From positions 1 to 16,515 of the forward strand of contig CAZUCD010000081.1 of NCBI GenBank assembly GCA_964618855.1: DNA of 16,515 nt, in the 5' to 3' direction. This DNA is from CAZUCD01 sp964618855. GTDB lineage: Bacteria > Sumerlaeota > Sumerlaeia > SLMS01 > JANRJK01. The position numbers were made by a program, and so were the translations under genes. Shown piece after piece: positions 5,929 to 14,030 of the stretch; position 1 is the stretch's first letter; the number at the start of each line of letters is the position of its first letter. The notes under the pieces are model-generated. The model ran no database searches, was not told where the DNA came from, and saw nothing but the letters and a program-made list of their open reading frames with translations.

Positions 5929-8900
5929 CTACTCGACCCCGTACATGCTCCAGTCCGCGATCCCCGCGTCATTGTTGCCGAAGTACCAGTCGCTGAACGA
6001 GTCCGTCGCGAACTGGATCGTTAGCGCGTTCGAGTCCACCGCGATGGGCGAGAAGGGCGTCACGACGCCAGCCTCGTCGCGGAAGGCGGTGTTGACGTCG
6101 GACTCCGCCAGTCCCCCGAGGAGCGCGGGGTCGTAGCCGAACGTTACGCTCGCGAGCGCGAACCCGAATCCTGCGGCGCCGACCGAGAGCCCCTGGTCGA
6201 CAAGGCGGTGCGGGCCGAGCCCCGCCGGCGCGAGGTCGCCCTCGAAGCGCGAGACCGTCAGCGATCCCGAACCCGTGACGCCCGTGAGCGTCACCATCAC
6301 GTCGAGGTTGGACTCCATCGGATGGACGGTCGTCGTGGCGGCATCGACGGCGGCCGTGAACGGACCGTTCTCGACGCCGTTGTAGAGTATCGCGACGTCG
6401 CCGGGGTCGTCGCCCGAGGGCGGCGCCTCGGCGTTGCCCTCCGCGTCGGCGGAGACGGTCGCGAACCGGTAGAGGCCGTTGCCGAGGGATCCGGGCAGGG
6501 AGGGCGTGTGCGCCCACGATCCCCCCGTGACGGGCCCGCGGTTCGTCCATGCGCCGCCCGGCTCCTTCACGTGGAGCTCGACCGTCGCGACACCGCTCCC
6601 CGTGCCGTCGTCGGCGGTGAAGGTGCCGTGCAGTCCCGTCGCGACCTGCGTCGCGTCGTCCGTGGAGGCGACGGAGACGGGCGCCTCGAACTCGGAGCCG
6701 CGGCCATTGAGCGGCACGTCCCGCACCGGAGCCGCAGTGTCGTTCGAATTGATGCGAAGCACGGCGGTCATCGGTCCGTATGCGGGGGGATCGAAGGTGA
6801 CCGCACCCGAGGTCGAGTCCCCGACGTAGTACGTCCCCGCGGCAGGCGCGGGCGCGGCCGCGAAGGCGCCCTGCGCGTCGTTCGCAATGGCGGCGGAGGA
6901 TATCGTAAGCCGTCCCCAACTCTCCGGATAGTCGTTCCCGACCTGCACGGGCACGGGTGCGCCCGGGCCCGCGTCGCGGTCGCGGACGCCAAAGTCGATC
7001 GCACCGGGCACGACCGCCGAGACGATGTCCACGCCCGACGACCAGACGTCCCGCCCGGCGCTTGCGCGCTGGCCGGCGATGACCCAGAGCCTGTTTGCGT
7101 GCACGAGGCTCGTGTGGAGCTGCCGCGGCTGGAACGCCCCCGCGCCGGTTGCCTGTGCCCACGCGATGCCGTCCGCGCTCGACCAGATGTCGTTCCGGCG
7201 CACCCCGTCGTTGCCGCCGATCACCCACAGGCGCCCGGCGAAGGTGGCCGCGCCGTGCTGCTGCCTGCCGCTGAACGCCGCGGAGGCCGTTGCCTGCGTC
7301 CAGGCCGACCCGTTCGGGCTCGACCAGACATCGTTGAGCTGCGACCCGTCGAATCCGCCGACGACCCACATCTTGCCCGCGTGGGCGGCGACGGCGTGGC
7401 TGTAGCGAGCCGAGAAGGGCGCCGCGGCGGTCTCCTGCGACCACGAGACGCCGTCGGCGCTCGACCACACATCGTTCAGCCTCGTCACGCCCCCGTTGGC
7501 GAGGCCCCCGATCACGTACATGCGCGCGCCCAGCACGACCGCGCCGTGCCTGTACCGCCCGGGGAAGGCCGCCGCTGCTGTTTCCTGCGTCCACGAGATT
7601 CCGTCCGCGCTCGACCACACGTCGGAGGTCGCCGTCGCCCCGACGAGTCCCCCGATCACCCACATCCTGCCGTTGAAGGCCACCGCCGCGTGCGACTCCC
7701 GCGCGCCGTAGCCCCCGGAGGCGGTCTCGCGCCTCCAAGAGACGCCGTCGCTGCTCGACCATGCGTCGTCGCGCCGTGCGGTGTCGAAGCCCCCGAGTAT
7801 CCACATCCTCCCGCCGTGGACCACGCTTGCGTGGGCCAGCCGCGCGGAGAACGCGCCCTCGCTGGTGGCCTCGGTCCATGCGGCGCCGTTGCGGCTCGTC
7901 CATGTGCCGGACGACAGTGAGGCGGCGGTCCCGCCGAACAGGTGGAGGCGGCCGGCAAAGGCCCGCATCCCCGCCGCGCGGCGCGCGCTGAACGCCGCGG
8001 ACGGGGTCGCCTGCGTCCACGACGCACCGTCGGCACTGACCCAGGTGTCGTTGGCGTCGGTCCCCGCGCCGGCTCCCGTCAATCCCCCGGCGAGCCACAT
8101 CAGCCCGTCCCAGGACTCGAGAGCCGCGTTCTCGCGCACGCTGAACCCCGCGGCCGCAGTCGCCTGCGTCCAGCTCGCCCCATCGGTGCTCCACCACACG
8201 TCGTTCCGCCGCGCCGATGCGTCGGAACCCGCCACGACGTACATGCGCCCGCCGTGCACCACGGCGGAGTGGTTCGTCCTGGCCGCGAATGGCGCGGCCG
8301 CCGTGACCAGCGTCCACGCCACGCCGTCGTCCGAGGACCACACGTCGTTGCGGCGGGAGCCGTCGAATCCGCCGATCAGCCAGAGCTTCCCCGCGTGGAC
8401 CAGCACCGCGTGGCCCTGCCGGGCCGAGAACGCCGCGGAGGCGGCCGCCTCCGTCCACGCCTCCCCGTCGGCGGAGCGCCACACGTCGTTGCGCCTCGCA
8501 CCGTCGTTTCCGCCGACAACCCAGAGTTCCCCGTTGAAGGAGGCCCCGGCGTGGGCCTGGCGCGGGGAGAAAGCCGCGCGGCTGGTCAGCTCGTCCCAGA
8601 TGACGCCGTCGTCCGTGGACCAAACATCGGAGCTCGCCGCGCCCTGCAGGCCGCCGAGCACCCAGAGGCGCCCCGCGTGCACCACCGTCGCGTGGAACGC
8701 GCGGGAGGGCGGGGTCGTCCTCCCCGCGCCGCGCCGCCATGCGGTTCCGTTGGAGCTCGACCACGTGTCCGGGAGTTGCGCGGTCGAGAATCCGCCGACG
8801 ACGCGCAGCTCGCCCCCATGCTCCAGCGCCACGTGGGAGTACCGGCCAACCCACGGGGCGGACGCGGTCTCCTGCTGCCAGGTCGCACCGTCCGCGCTCG

Positions 8901-10551
8901 ACCACACGTCGGACCGCGCGCCTCCGTCCCACCCGCCGAGCACCCAGAGGCGCCCTCCCTGCACGGCGCATCCGAACGTCTCGCGCCCGGTGAACCCTGC
9001 GGCGGCGGTCTCCTGCGTCCACGTGATGCCGTCGCTGCTCGACCAGGCGTCGCTGCGCCTGGCACCGTCGAATCCGCCGATGACCCACATTTTTCCCGCA
9101 AAGGACGCGGCCTGGTGGTTCTGCCGCGCGGAGAATGCCGCGGATGCCGTCGCCTGCGTCCACGCGATCCCGTCGGTGCTGGACCAGACGTCCCCGCGCC
9201 GCGTCCCGTCGAAGCCTCCCACGACCCACATCCTGCCGCCGTGGACGAAGCTCGCGTGCGACTGGCGCGGCGGGAATGCCGCCGCCGCGGTCTCCCGGGT
9301 CCACGTGATGCCGTCCGGCGTGGACCAGACATCGTTCCTGAAGGCCCCGTCGAATCCCCCGATCACCCACATCCTGCCGTTGAAGACGACGCTGGAGTGG
9401 TACTCGCGCGGCGTGAAGGTGGCGGACTGCGAGGACTGGATCCAGGTGTCCCCGTCCGTGCTGTACCAGACGTCGTTGCGGCGGTTGCCGTCGCTGCCGC
9501 CGATCACCCACACCTTGCCGAGGAAGGAGAGGGCCGTGTGGCGGTAGCGCGCCGCGAATGCATGCCCCTTGAACCGCAGGCGCGGGACATCCGTCCACGA
9601 GCGGCCATCCCCGCTGTACCATGCGTCGCCGAGGCGCACGCCGTTGACGGAACTCGCGCCGCCGATCACGCGCAGGCTCCCCCAGTGCGAGACCGCGGCG
9701 AGCCCCTCGCGGGCGCCGAAGTCCGCCGCGTTCGCCTCCTCCGTCCACGCTGCGCCATCGAGGCTCGACCACACGTCGGCGCGCCGGGCGCCGTCATCCC
9801 CGGCGACCATCCACAGCCTGCCGGCGTGCGAGGCCAGGGCGGACCGGCGGCGCGCGCTGAAGCCCGCGCCGGCCGTCGCCTGCGTCCACGCCGCACCGTC
9901 CGTGCTCCACCAAACGTCGCTGCGGCGGGAGGTCCCGTCGAACCCTGCCGCGATCCACATCCTTCCGCCATGCACCGCGGCGCCGTGCTGCGAGCGCGCG
10001 GCAAACGCCGCGCCCGCCGTCGCCTGCGTCCAGGACGTCCCGTCCACGCTGGTCCAAACGTCGTTTCGCGGCGCGCCATCGTTGCCGCCGATCAGCCACA
10101 GCGAGCCCCCGAACGAGAGCAGCGCCGCGTCCCGCCGCGCGGAGAACGGAGCCGCGGGCGCCTGCGTCCACGTGGTCCCGTCCGGGCTCGACCAGACGTC
10201 CTTGCGCAGGGTGCCGTCGAATCCCCCGACGACCCAGAGCTTCCCGGCGTGCCAGGCCACCGCGTGGGACTCGCGCGGGGAAAATCCCGCCGACGCCGTC
10301 GCCTGCGTCCAGGTGCTCCCGTCCTCCGAGTGCCACACGTCCGACAGCCTGCCCAGCGCAGAAGCGCCACCGACGACCCACACGGCGCCCCCGCCCGCAG
10401 CCGCCGCGTGCCCCTCCCGGGCGGGGGAGTAAGGCGAGCACGCCGGATCGGGATGCGAGTCCATCGGACGCCACGTTTCCCCGGTGTCGGCAGGGGCGAG
10501 GTTGGCGAGGAATGTCATCAGGCCCGCGATCGCGAGCATCAGTCGGCGCAT
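5929..10551 (-). CDS. Giant exported Kelch-repeat protein, about 24 blades, with C-terminal Ig-like domains
   Basis: This is a 1540-residue protein. Residues 1-~22 are a Sec signal peptide (MRRLMLAIAGLMTFLANLAPA, probable cleavage after APA), so it is exported. Residues ~45-1173 contain 23 full and one partial ~47-residue repeats of the pattern R-x-D-V-W-S-S-x-D-G-x-x-W-T-Q, then R-x-x-H, then G-x-x-W-V-I-G-G. The double glycine and spaced aromatics are Kelch/galactose-oxidase-like beta-propeller features. Residues 1174-~1285 look like an ASH/HYDIN-type ('choice-of-anchor D') Ig fold, ~1288-1385 like a second Ig-like domain, and the final ~150 residues are a beta-rich region ending in FSDWYFGN...MYGVE. 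I see no enzyme active site. A surface or binding role is inference. The start is the ATG at 10551, which heads the signal peptide; eight C bases directly precede it and no clear Shine-Dalgarno is seen. Confidence 0.9.
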   Translation of the reverse strand: MRRLMLAIAGLMTFLANLAPADTGETWRPMDSHPDPACSPYSPAREGHAAAAGGGAVWVVGGASALGRLSDVWHSEDGSTWTQATASAGFSPRESHAVAWHAGKLWVVGGFDGTLRKDVWSSPDGTTWTQAPAAPFSARRDAALLSFGGSLWLIGGNDGAPRNDVWTSVDGTSWTQATAGAAFAARSQHGAAVHGGRMWIAAGFDGTSRRSDVWWSTDGAAWTQATAGAGFSARRRSALASHAGRLWMVAGDDGARRADVWSSLDGAAWTEEANAADFGAREGLAAVSHWGSLRVIGGASSVNGVRLGDAWYSGDGRSWTDVPRLRFKGHAFAARYRHTALSFLGKVWVIGGSDGNRRNDVWYSTDGDTWIQSSQSATFTPREYHSSVVFNGRMWVIGGFDGAFRNDVWSTPDGITWTRETAAAAFPPRQSHASFVHGGRMWVVGGFDGTRRGDVWSSTDGIAWTQATASAAFSARQNHQAASFAGKMWVIGGFDGARRSDAWSSSDGITWTQETAAAGFTGRETFGCAVQGGRLWVLGGWDGGARSDVWSSADGATWQQETASAPWVGRYSHVALEHGGELRVVGGFSTAQLPDTWSSSNGTAWRRGAGRTTPPSRAFHATVVHAGRLWVLGGLQGAASSDVWSTDDGVIWDELTSRAAFSPRQAHAGASFNGELWVVGGNDGARRNDVWRSADGEAWTEAAASAAFSARQGHAVLVHAGKLWLIGGFDGSRRNDVWSSDDGVAWTLVTAAAPFAARTNHSAVVHGGRMYVVAGSDASARRNDVWWSTDGASWTQATAAAGFSVRENAALESWDGLMWLAGGLTGAGAGTDANDTWVSADGASWTQATPSAAFSARRAAGMRAFAGRLHLFGGTAASLSSGTWTSRNGAAWTEATSEGAFSARLAHASVVHGGRMWILGGFDTARRDDAWSSSDGVSWRRETASGGYGARESHAAVAFNGRMWVIGGLVGATATSDVWSSADGISWTQETAAAAFPGRYRHGAVVLGARMYVIGGLANGGVTRLNDVWSSADGVSWSQETAAAPFSARYSHAVAAHAGKMWVVGGFDGSQLNDVWSSPNGSAWTQATASAAFSGRQQHGAATFAGRLWVIGGNDGVRRNDIWSSADGIAWAQATGAGAFQPRQLHTSLVHANRLWVIAGQRASAGRDVWSSGVDIVSAVVPGAIDFGVRDRDAGPGAPVPVQVGNDYPESWGRLTISSAAIANDAQGAFAAAPAPAAGTYYVGDSTSGAVTFDPPAYGPMTAVLRINSNDTAAPVRDVPLNGRGSEFEAPVSVASTDDATQVATGLHGTFTADDGTGSGVATVELHVKEPGGAWTNRGPVTGGSWAHTPSLPGSLGNGLYRFATVSADAEGNAEAPPSGDDPGDVAILYNGVENGPFTAAVDAATTTVHPMESNLDVMVTLTGVTGSGSLTVSRFEGDLAPAGLGPHRLVDQGLSVGAAGFGFALASVTFGYDPALLGGLAESDVNTAFRDEAGVVTPFSPIAVDSNALTIQFATDSFSDWYFGNNDAGIADWSMYGVE
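7033..10419 (-). repeat. About 24 tandem ~141-bp repeats encoding Kelch blades
   Basis: The region codes for 24 successive DVW-S-x-DG-x-x-W units at roughly 141-base spacing. Similarity is also plain in DNA: on the plus strand, forms of 'gacccaca', 'ttgcctgcgtccacg' and 'gctcgaccacacgtcg' recur once per unit. The units are diverged, not identical; a few carry insertions (for example near residues of units 6, 17 and 21). This points to an old amplification with drift. Confidence 0.9.
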
Positions 10552-10856
10552 GGGGGGGGCACTCTCGGCGGCCCATCCCTGGGGGACATGGGGACTTCGG
10601 GCGGGCCGACCGGCATGGTCGCACCGCGCGCGCCAGAGGTCAACAAGCAGGGACCCAGGGGCCGGCCCCCGCCCGGAAGGACGGCCCGACTTTCGCCGGG
10701 CGGAGCGGAAGGCATCCTCGGTGCCCCGAATCCGTGCCCTCAGCGGAATCGGTGGCGAAGACAAGGCTGATCAGCCCGCTTCGCGGTAACCAGCACGCCC
10801 CGCCGACTTTCATTTCCGTGCGATTCCCGCTTGGCATCCCGACGGAGTGCTTTAGT
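10552..10856. other. Divergent intergenic region between the Kelch and kinase genes
   Basis: These 305 bases separate two genes transcribed away from each other and must hold both promoters. The left part is very GC-rich, with a 12-base palindrome GGGGCCGGCCCC at 10658-10669 and a C8 tract (minus strand) abutting the Kelch start. The right 60 bases are richer in A/T and contain the kinase promoter candidate. No RNA gene was recognised. Confidence 0.5.
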
Positions 10857-10858
10857 AT
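10831..10858 (+). promoter_or_regulatory. Candidate sigma-70-type promoter for the kinase gene
   Basis: TTGGCA (10831-10836) and TAGTAT (10853-10858) are separated by 16 bases and match the -35 and -10 consensus at 5/6 and 4/6 positions in otherwise GC-rich DNA. The -10 box overlaps the ATG at 10857. If this promoter is used, transcription begins inside that codon's reading frame and translation would start at the ATG at 10893. Confidence 0.35.
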
Positions 10859-12068
10859 GGCGGAGACTTGCCCAACTGAAACGGCCCACTTGATGTCGAC
10901 GATCCCCGACAGCGAAGGCTCCCCTGCGGCTGGAAGCGACAAGCGTTCCGCCCCCCAGGTGAAGCCGTTGCGTTCCGACGACCCGCGCTCCGAGACGATG
11001 AAGCGCTTCTTCAGGACGCACAACTACGACCTGATGGGCGAGTTGGGCAGGGGCGGCATGGGCGTGGTCTACCTCGCTCAGGACACGAAGCTCGGGCGGC
11101 GGGTCGCGCTGAAGACGCTGACACCCGACCGCCAGCGCAAACAGAACAGCATGATGCGCTTCGAGCGCGAGGCGCGCACCTTCGCCGCCATCCGGCACCC
11201 CCACATCGCCAACCTGTACGAGTTCTCCGACGAGGGGGACTACGCGTTCCTGGCGCTGGAGTACATCGAGGGCACCGACCTCGAAACCGAGCGCCGCCGC
11301 CGCCGCAAGTGGACCCCCGTCGAGGTCGCCCGCATCATCCGCAGCCTGGCCGACGCCCTCGACCATACGCACTCCAAGGGCATCCTCCACCGCGACATCA
11401 AGCCCGGCAACATTCTCATCGAGCACTCGACGAACCGCGTCGTCCTCACCGACTTCGGGCTCGCGAAGGGCAACAACGACATCACCCTCACCGCGAGCGG
11501 GTACGCCGTCGGGACGCCCGCATACATGGCGCCGGAGCAGATCAGCGACCAGTTCAACTCCCGGCCGGACGGTCGCGCGGACCTCTTCGCCCTCGGCACC
11601 GTCGCCTACGAGATGCTGACGGGTCGCCATCCCTTCATCGGCGCCGACGACATGGCCACCATGCGCGCCATCGTCCAGAAGCAGGCGCAGTCCATGCGCG
11701 AACTCGATGCAGCGATCCCAGCCGAGCTCGAGAAAGTGATCCTCCAGGTCCTGGAGAAGGCGCCCGACAAGCGCCCCGCCACGGGCAAGGTGCTCGCCCA
11801 GGCCCTCGACGAGTTCCTCGACATCGCGAGCGGCAAGGCGCGCGTCTCCCCGGTCCCGCCCGCGCCCGTGACCCCCGCCCCCGTCGCCACCCCGACCCCC
11901 GCGCCCCAGCAGCACGTCGCGACGTCGGAGGCGGCGAACTCCCGCCCATCGCCCGACGCCCGCGCCGCCGGCACGGGGCTCAAGCCCGCGCACCTTATCA
12001 TGATCGGCGTCGGCTGCCTGGTCGCCGGCATGCTGATCATGGGCATCCTGGTGCTCCTGCTGAAGTAG
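10857..12068 (+). CDS. Transmembrane Hanks-type Ser/Thr protein kinase
   Basis: This 403-residue kinase has its catalytic domain at about residues 57-325: glycine loop GRGGMGVVY (64-72), VALK with Lys86, C-helix Glu105, HRDIKPGNIL (178-187), DFG (199-201) and APE (225-227). All catalytic residues are present, and it is an RD kinase with a Thr/Ser-containing activation loop. A Pro/Ala-rich linker (~330-372) leads to one membrane helix (~379-401) almost at the C-terminus. The kinase domain is therefore cytoplasmic, and there is no extracellular sensor such as PASTA. The ATG at 10857 has GGAG nine bases upstream; the ATG at 10893 is the alternative. The kinase belongs to the PknB-like group common in Planctomycetota, Acidobacteria and Myxococcota. 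Its substrate is unknown. The divergent Kelch gene and the following cassette need not be related. Confidence 0.93.
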   Translation: MAETCPTETAHLMSTIPDSEGSPAAGSDKRSAPQVKPLRSDDPRSETMKRFFRTHNYDLMGELGRGGMGVVYLAQDTKLGRRVALKTLTPDRQRKQNSMMRFEREARTFAAIRHPHIANLYEFSDEGDYAFLALEYIEGTDLETERRRRRKWTPVEVARIIRSLADALDHTHSKGILHRDIKPGNILIEHSTNRVVLTDFGLAKGNNDITLTASGYAVGTPAYMAPEQISDQFNSRPDGRADLFALGTVAYEMLTGRHPFIGADDMATMRAIVQKQAQSMRELDAAIPAELEKVILQVLEKAPDKRPATGKVLAQALDEFLDIASGKARVSPVPPAPVTPAPVATPTPAPQQHVATSEAANSRPSPDARAAGTGLKPAHLIMIGVGCLVAGMLIMGILVLLLK

Positions 12069-12102
12069 GCGCAGGCGGGTTTCGCAGGCCATCCAAGAAA
12101 CC

Positions 12103-12131
12103 TTGACTTTGCAAGCCTAGGGTTCGCAGAT
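12103..12131 (+). promoter_or_regulatory. Weak promoter candidate for the RloA/RloB cassette
   Basis: In the 110-base gap after the kinase gene, TTGACT (12103-12108) lies 17 bases before GCAGAT (12126-12131), a good -35 box with a poor -10 box. The gap is A/T-richer than the kinase gene. The location fits an independent promoter for the two-gene cassette. Confidence 0.3.
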
Positions 12132-12178
12132 CGCCACACAGTCGCGCCGACGCGTCGCGTCCTCTGCGGAGACGACAC

Positions 12179-13399
12179 ATGCTCGTCGAGTTCAGCATCC
12201 AGAACTATCTCTCCTTCAACGAGAAGGTGACGCTCAGCCTGGTCGCGTCATCAGACTCCAGTCTTCCAGATCGGTTGATTCGCAACGCAGGGGGATCAGG
12301 ATTGGACCTCCTGAAGGCAGTGGCGATTTTGGGGGCAAACGCCTCGGGCAAGTCGAACCTGCTGCAGGCGATCACGTTTGCTTGGCACGAGGCTGCGCAT
12401 TCAGGACCTCGAGGGCAGGCAGGGGCGGAGATCGAGCGAATCCAGTTCGCCCTTTCGGCCACATCAGGATCGGCGCCCACCAGATTTGCCATCGTTGTAG
12501 TCGGTCGACTTGGCATCCATCGGCTGGAGGTTTCCGTGGACGACGAGCGCTATCTCGAAGAGAGGTTTTCGACGACCTCGTTTGGGAGGAGGGAACGCGT
12601 TGTGTACGAGCGTCGATTTGACCAGTCGTCCAAGAAGTACGACTTTCGAATCGGCAAGGATTGGATGCCGCACCTAAAGAAGATCGTCGGACTCGTCCGC
12701 CCAAACGCTTCGGTTGCCTCTGTGGCGGCCTCGTTTGGGTCTGAGCTCTTGGGCGATTTTGTCGCTGTGCTCTCCAGGATGATCGAAATCGAGGCGGGGG
12801 CACTGGACGATGACACAACCGCGATCCCTTCTGACCTGATAGAGTCTGAAGAACTGGCCGACTTCGCTCGTATCGCAGACCCTCGAATGAGAAGGATTCG
12901 ACGAAACAGGGATCGGAGCGCAAAGGACGCCGGAACACCTCAGGATCTCTCGTTTCACTACATGGGACTTGGCAAGCGCGACGCACCCATCGAAGTCGAG
13001 ATGCCGCAGAACTGGGTGTCCGAGGGGACGCTGAAGATGGTTAGATTCTATGCCCCATTCATCGCCTCCCGGAATCACGGGGCATTGTTGCTCATAGACG
13101 AGTTGGAGTCTCACCTGCACCCCCTTGTGTCGCGGGAAGTCCTACATCGCTACTTCACAGCCGCAAGAGCCGGAGGCGGAGGGCAGATGATTTTCACGAC
13201 CCATGACACCGAGCTACTCGACACCTCCCTTCTCCGCCGCGACCAGGTCTACCTGATCGAGAGCGATGATCGCGGCGCCTCTCACCTGACTTCAATTTGG
13301 GACTTCCGAGAGGACGACGGGAGGCAGGACTGCAAGGAGGTAGACGTGCGCGCGCGCTACCTGGCTGGCCGTTACGGCGGAATCCCGATCGTTGACTAA
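12179..13399 (+). CDS. rloA: AAA15-family ATPase, RloA/AbiLi-like (putative phage-defence ATPase)
   Basis: This 406-residue ABC/SMC-like ATPase opens with the MLVEFSIQNYLSFNE start usual in the family. Walker A is GANASGKS (52-59). The family signature-like motif is SEGTLK (281-286), Walker B is LLLIDELES (303-311), and the switch histidine lies in TTHD (340-343). The C-terminal YLAGRYGGIPIV (394-405) is shared by AbiLi/RloA-type proteins. Such ATPases pair with a nuclease-like partner and act as phage sensors in abortive-infection systems (AbiL; PARIS and OLD-like systems are analogous). That role here is inferred from family and neighbour. GGAG at 12168-12171 lies seven bases before the ATG. 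Codons and GC content are visibly less GC-biased than in the kinase gene, suggesting transfer. The 3' end overlaps rloB by eight bases, so the two are translationally coupled. Confidence 0.9.
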   Translation: MLVEFSIQNYLSFNEKVTLSLVASSDSSLPDRLIRNAGGSGLDLLKAVAILGANASGKSNLLQAITFAWHEAAHSGPRGQAGAEIERIQFALSATSGSAPTRFAIVVVGRLGIHRLEVSVDDERYLEERFSTTSFGRRERVVYERRFDQSSKKYDFRIGKDWMPHLKKIVGLVRPNASVASVAASFGSELLGDFVAVLSRMIEIEAGALDDDTTAIPSDLIESEELADFARIADPRMRRIRRNRDRSAKDAGTPQDLSFHYMGLGKRDAPIEVEMPQNWVSEGTLKMVRFYAPFIASRNHGALLLIDELESHLHPLVSREVLHRYFTAARAGGGGQMIFTTHDTELLDTSLLRRDQVYLIESDDRGASHLTSIWDFREDDGRQDCKEVDVRARYLAGRYGGIPIVD

Positions 13400-14003
13400 G
13401 GCTCGAGTGACGCCCGACCGCCGCTACCAGAGAGGTCAGCCCGAGCGCTCAACGCAACCGCGCATTCTTATCGTGTGCGAGGGTGAGACGGAGAAGAGCT
13501 ACTTCGAGGCCTTTCGCCATGAGCGCGGCCTGAACTCGCTAAGGGTCCTCGTGGGAGGTGTGCCGCGCAGCGCGGTGAGGCGTGCGCTGAAGGAGCGGGA
13601 AAGCCACGGACCAGCAGGTGAGTATGCGATGATCTGGGTCGTTTTCGATCGCGATCAGCACCCAAACTTCGAGGATGCGATTGAATCGGCACGCAAGAGC
13701 GGCGTCTCCGTCGCCTGGTCGAATCCCTGCTTCGAGCTATGGCCGATCCTCCACCGGAGTGATCAGACTGCTTCACTGACGTCGGAACAGGCAGAGAGGC
13801 AATGCGAAGAACTGTTCCCCCAATGGCGCAAACCGAAGGGCCTGTACCACTTTTGTCTCCCGGACGAACGCAAGGCATGCTCTCGTGCGAAGAAACTCAG
13901 GCAGAGGCACAAGCTGAATGCGAGTCCTGAGTCCGAGAATCCTTCGACTTCGGTAGATGTCCTTGTCGATTTTCTCAGGCGAGTCGCCGATGAGCACGAG
14001 TGA
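13392..14003 (+). CDS. rloB: RloB/AbiLii-like protein (putative effector of the RloA-RloB pair)
   Basis: This 203-residue protein has the RloB pattern: ILIVCEGETEKSYFEAF (25-41), VVFDRDQH (83-90), AWSNPCFELWPILH (108-121) and NPSTSVDVLV (183-192). The E-G-x-T-E and D-R-D acidic clusters resemble a Toprim-like metal-binding core, suggesting a nuclease; that is inference. RloB was named from ORFs linked to type I restriction loci, and the lactococcal AbiL system is a comparable two-gene phage-resistance pair. TTG at 13392 overlaps the rloA stop (TTGACTAA). GTG at 13407 with TAAGG five bases upstream is an equally good start. The gene converges on a radical SAM gene with a 27-base gap. No restriction-modification gene is nearby. 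Confidence 0.88.
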   Translation: MTKARVTPDRRYQRGQPERSTQPRILIVCEGETEKSYFEAFRHERGLNSLRVLVGGVPRSAVRRALKERESHGPAGEYAMIWVVFDRDQHPNFEDAIESARKSGVSVAWSNPCFELWPILHRSDQTASLTSEQAERQCEELFPQWRKPKGLYHFCLPDERKACSRAKKLRQRHKLNASPESENPSTSVDVLVDFLRRVADEHE

Positions 14004-14030
14004 GCGTCCCCTGACCTTCGGCCGCGTCCG

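Noticed and set aside
10658..10669. GGGGCCGGCCCC palindrome as a terminator
   Set aside because: It lies between two divergent genes where no terminator is needed and has no T tract; chance is likely at this GC content.
5969..10770. Very long alternative frames (minus 5969-9772, plus 7942-10770) over the Kelch gene
   Set aside because: They are shadows produced by the GC-rich tandem repeat; their repeats mirror the Kelch period but have no signal peptide or known fold.
12179..14003. A PARIS (AriA/AriB) or OLD/Gabija identity for the ATPase pair
   Set aside because: The second gene carries the RloB signatures (CEGETEK, FDRD, SNPCFELW) and no helicase or fused Toprim; RloA/RloB (AbiL-like) fits better.
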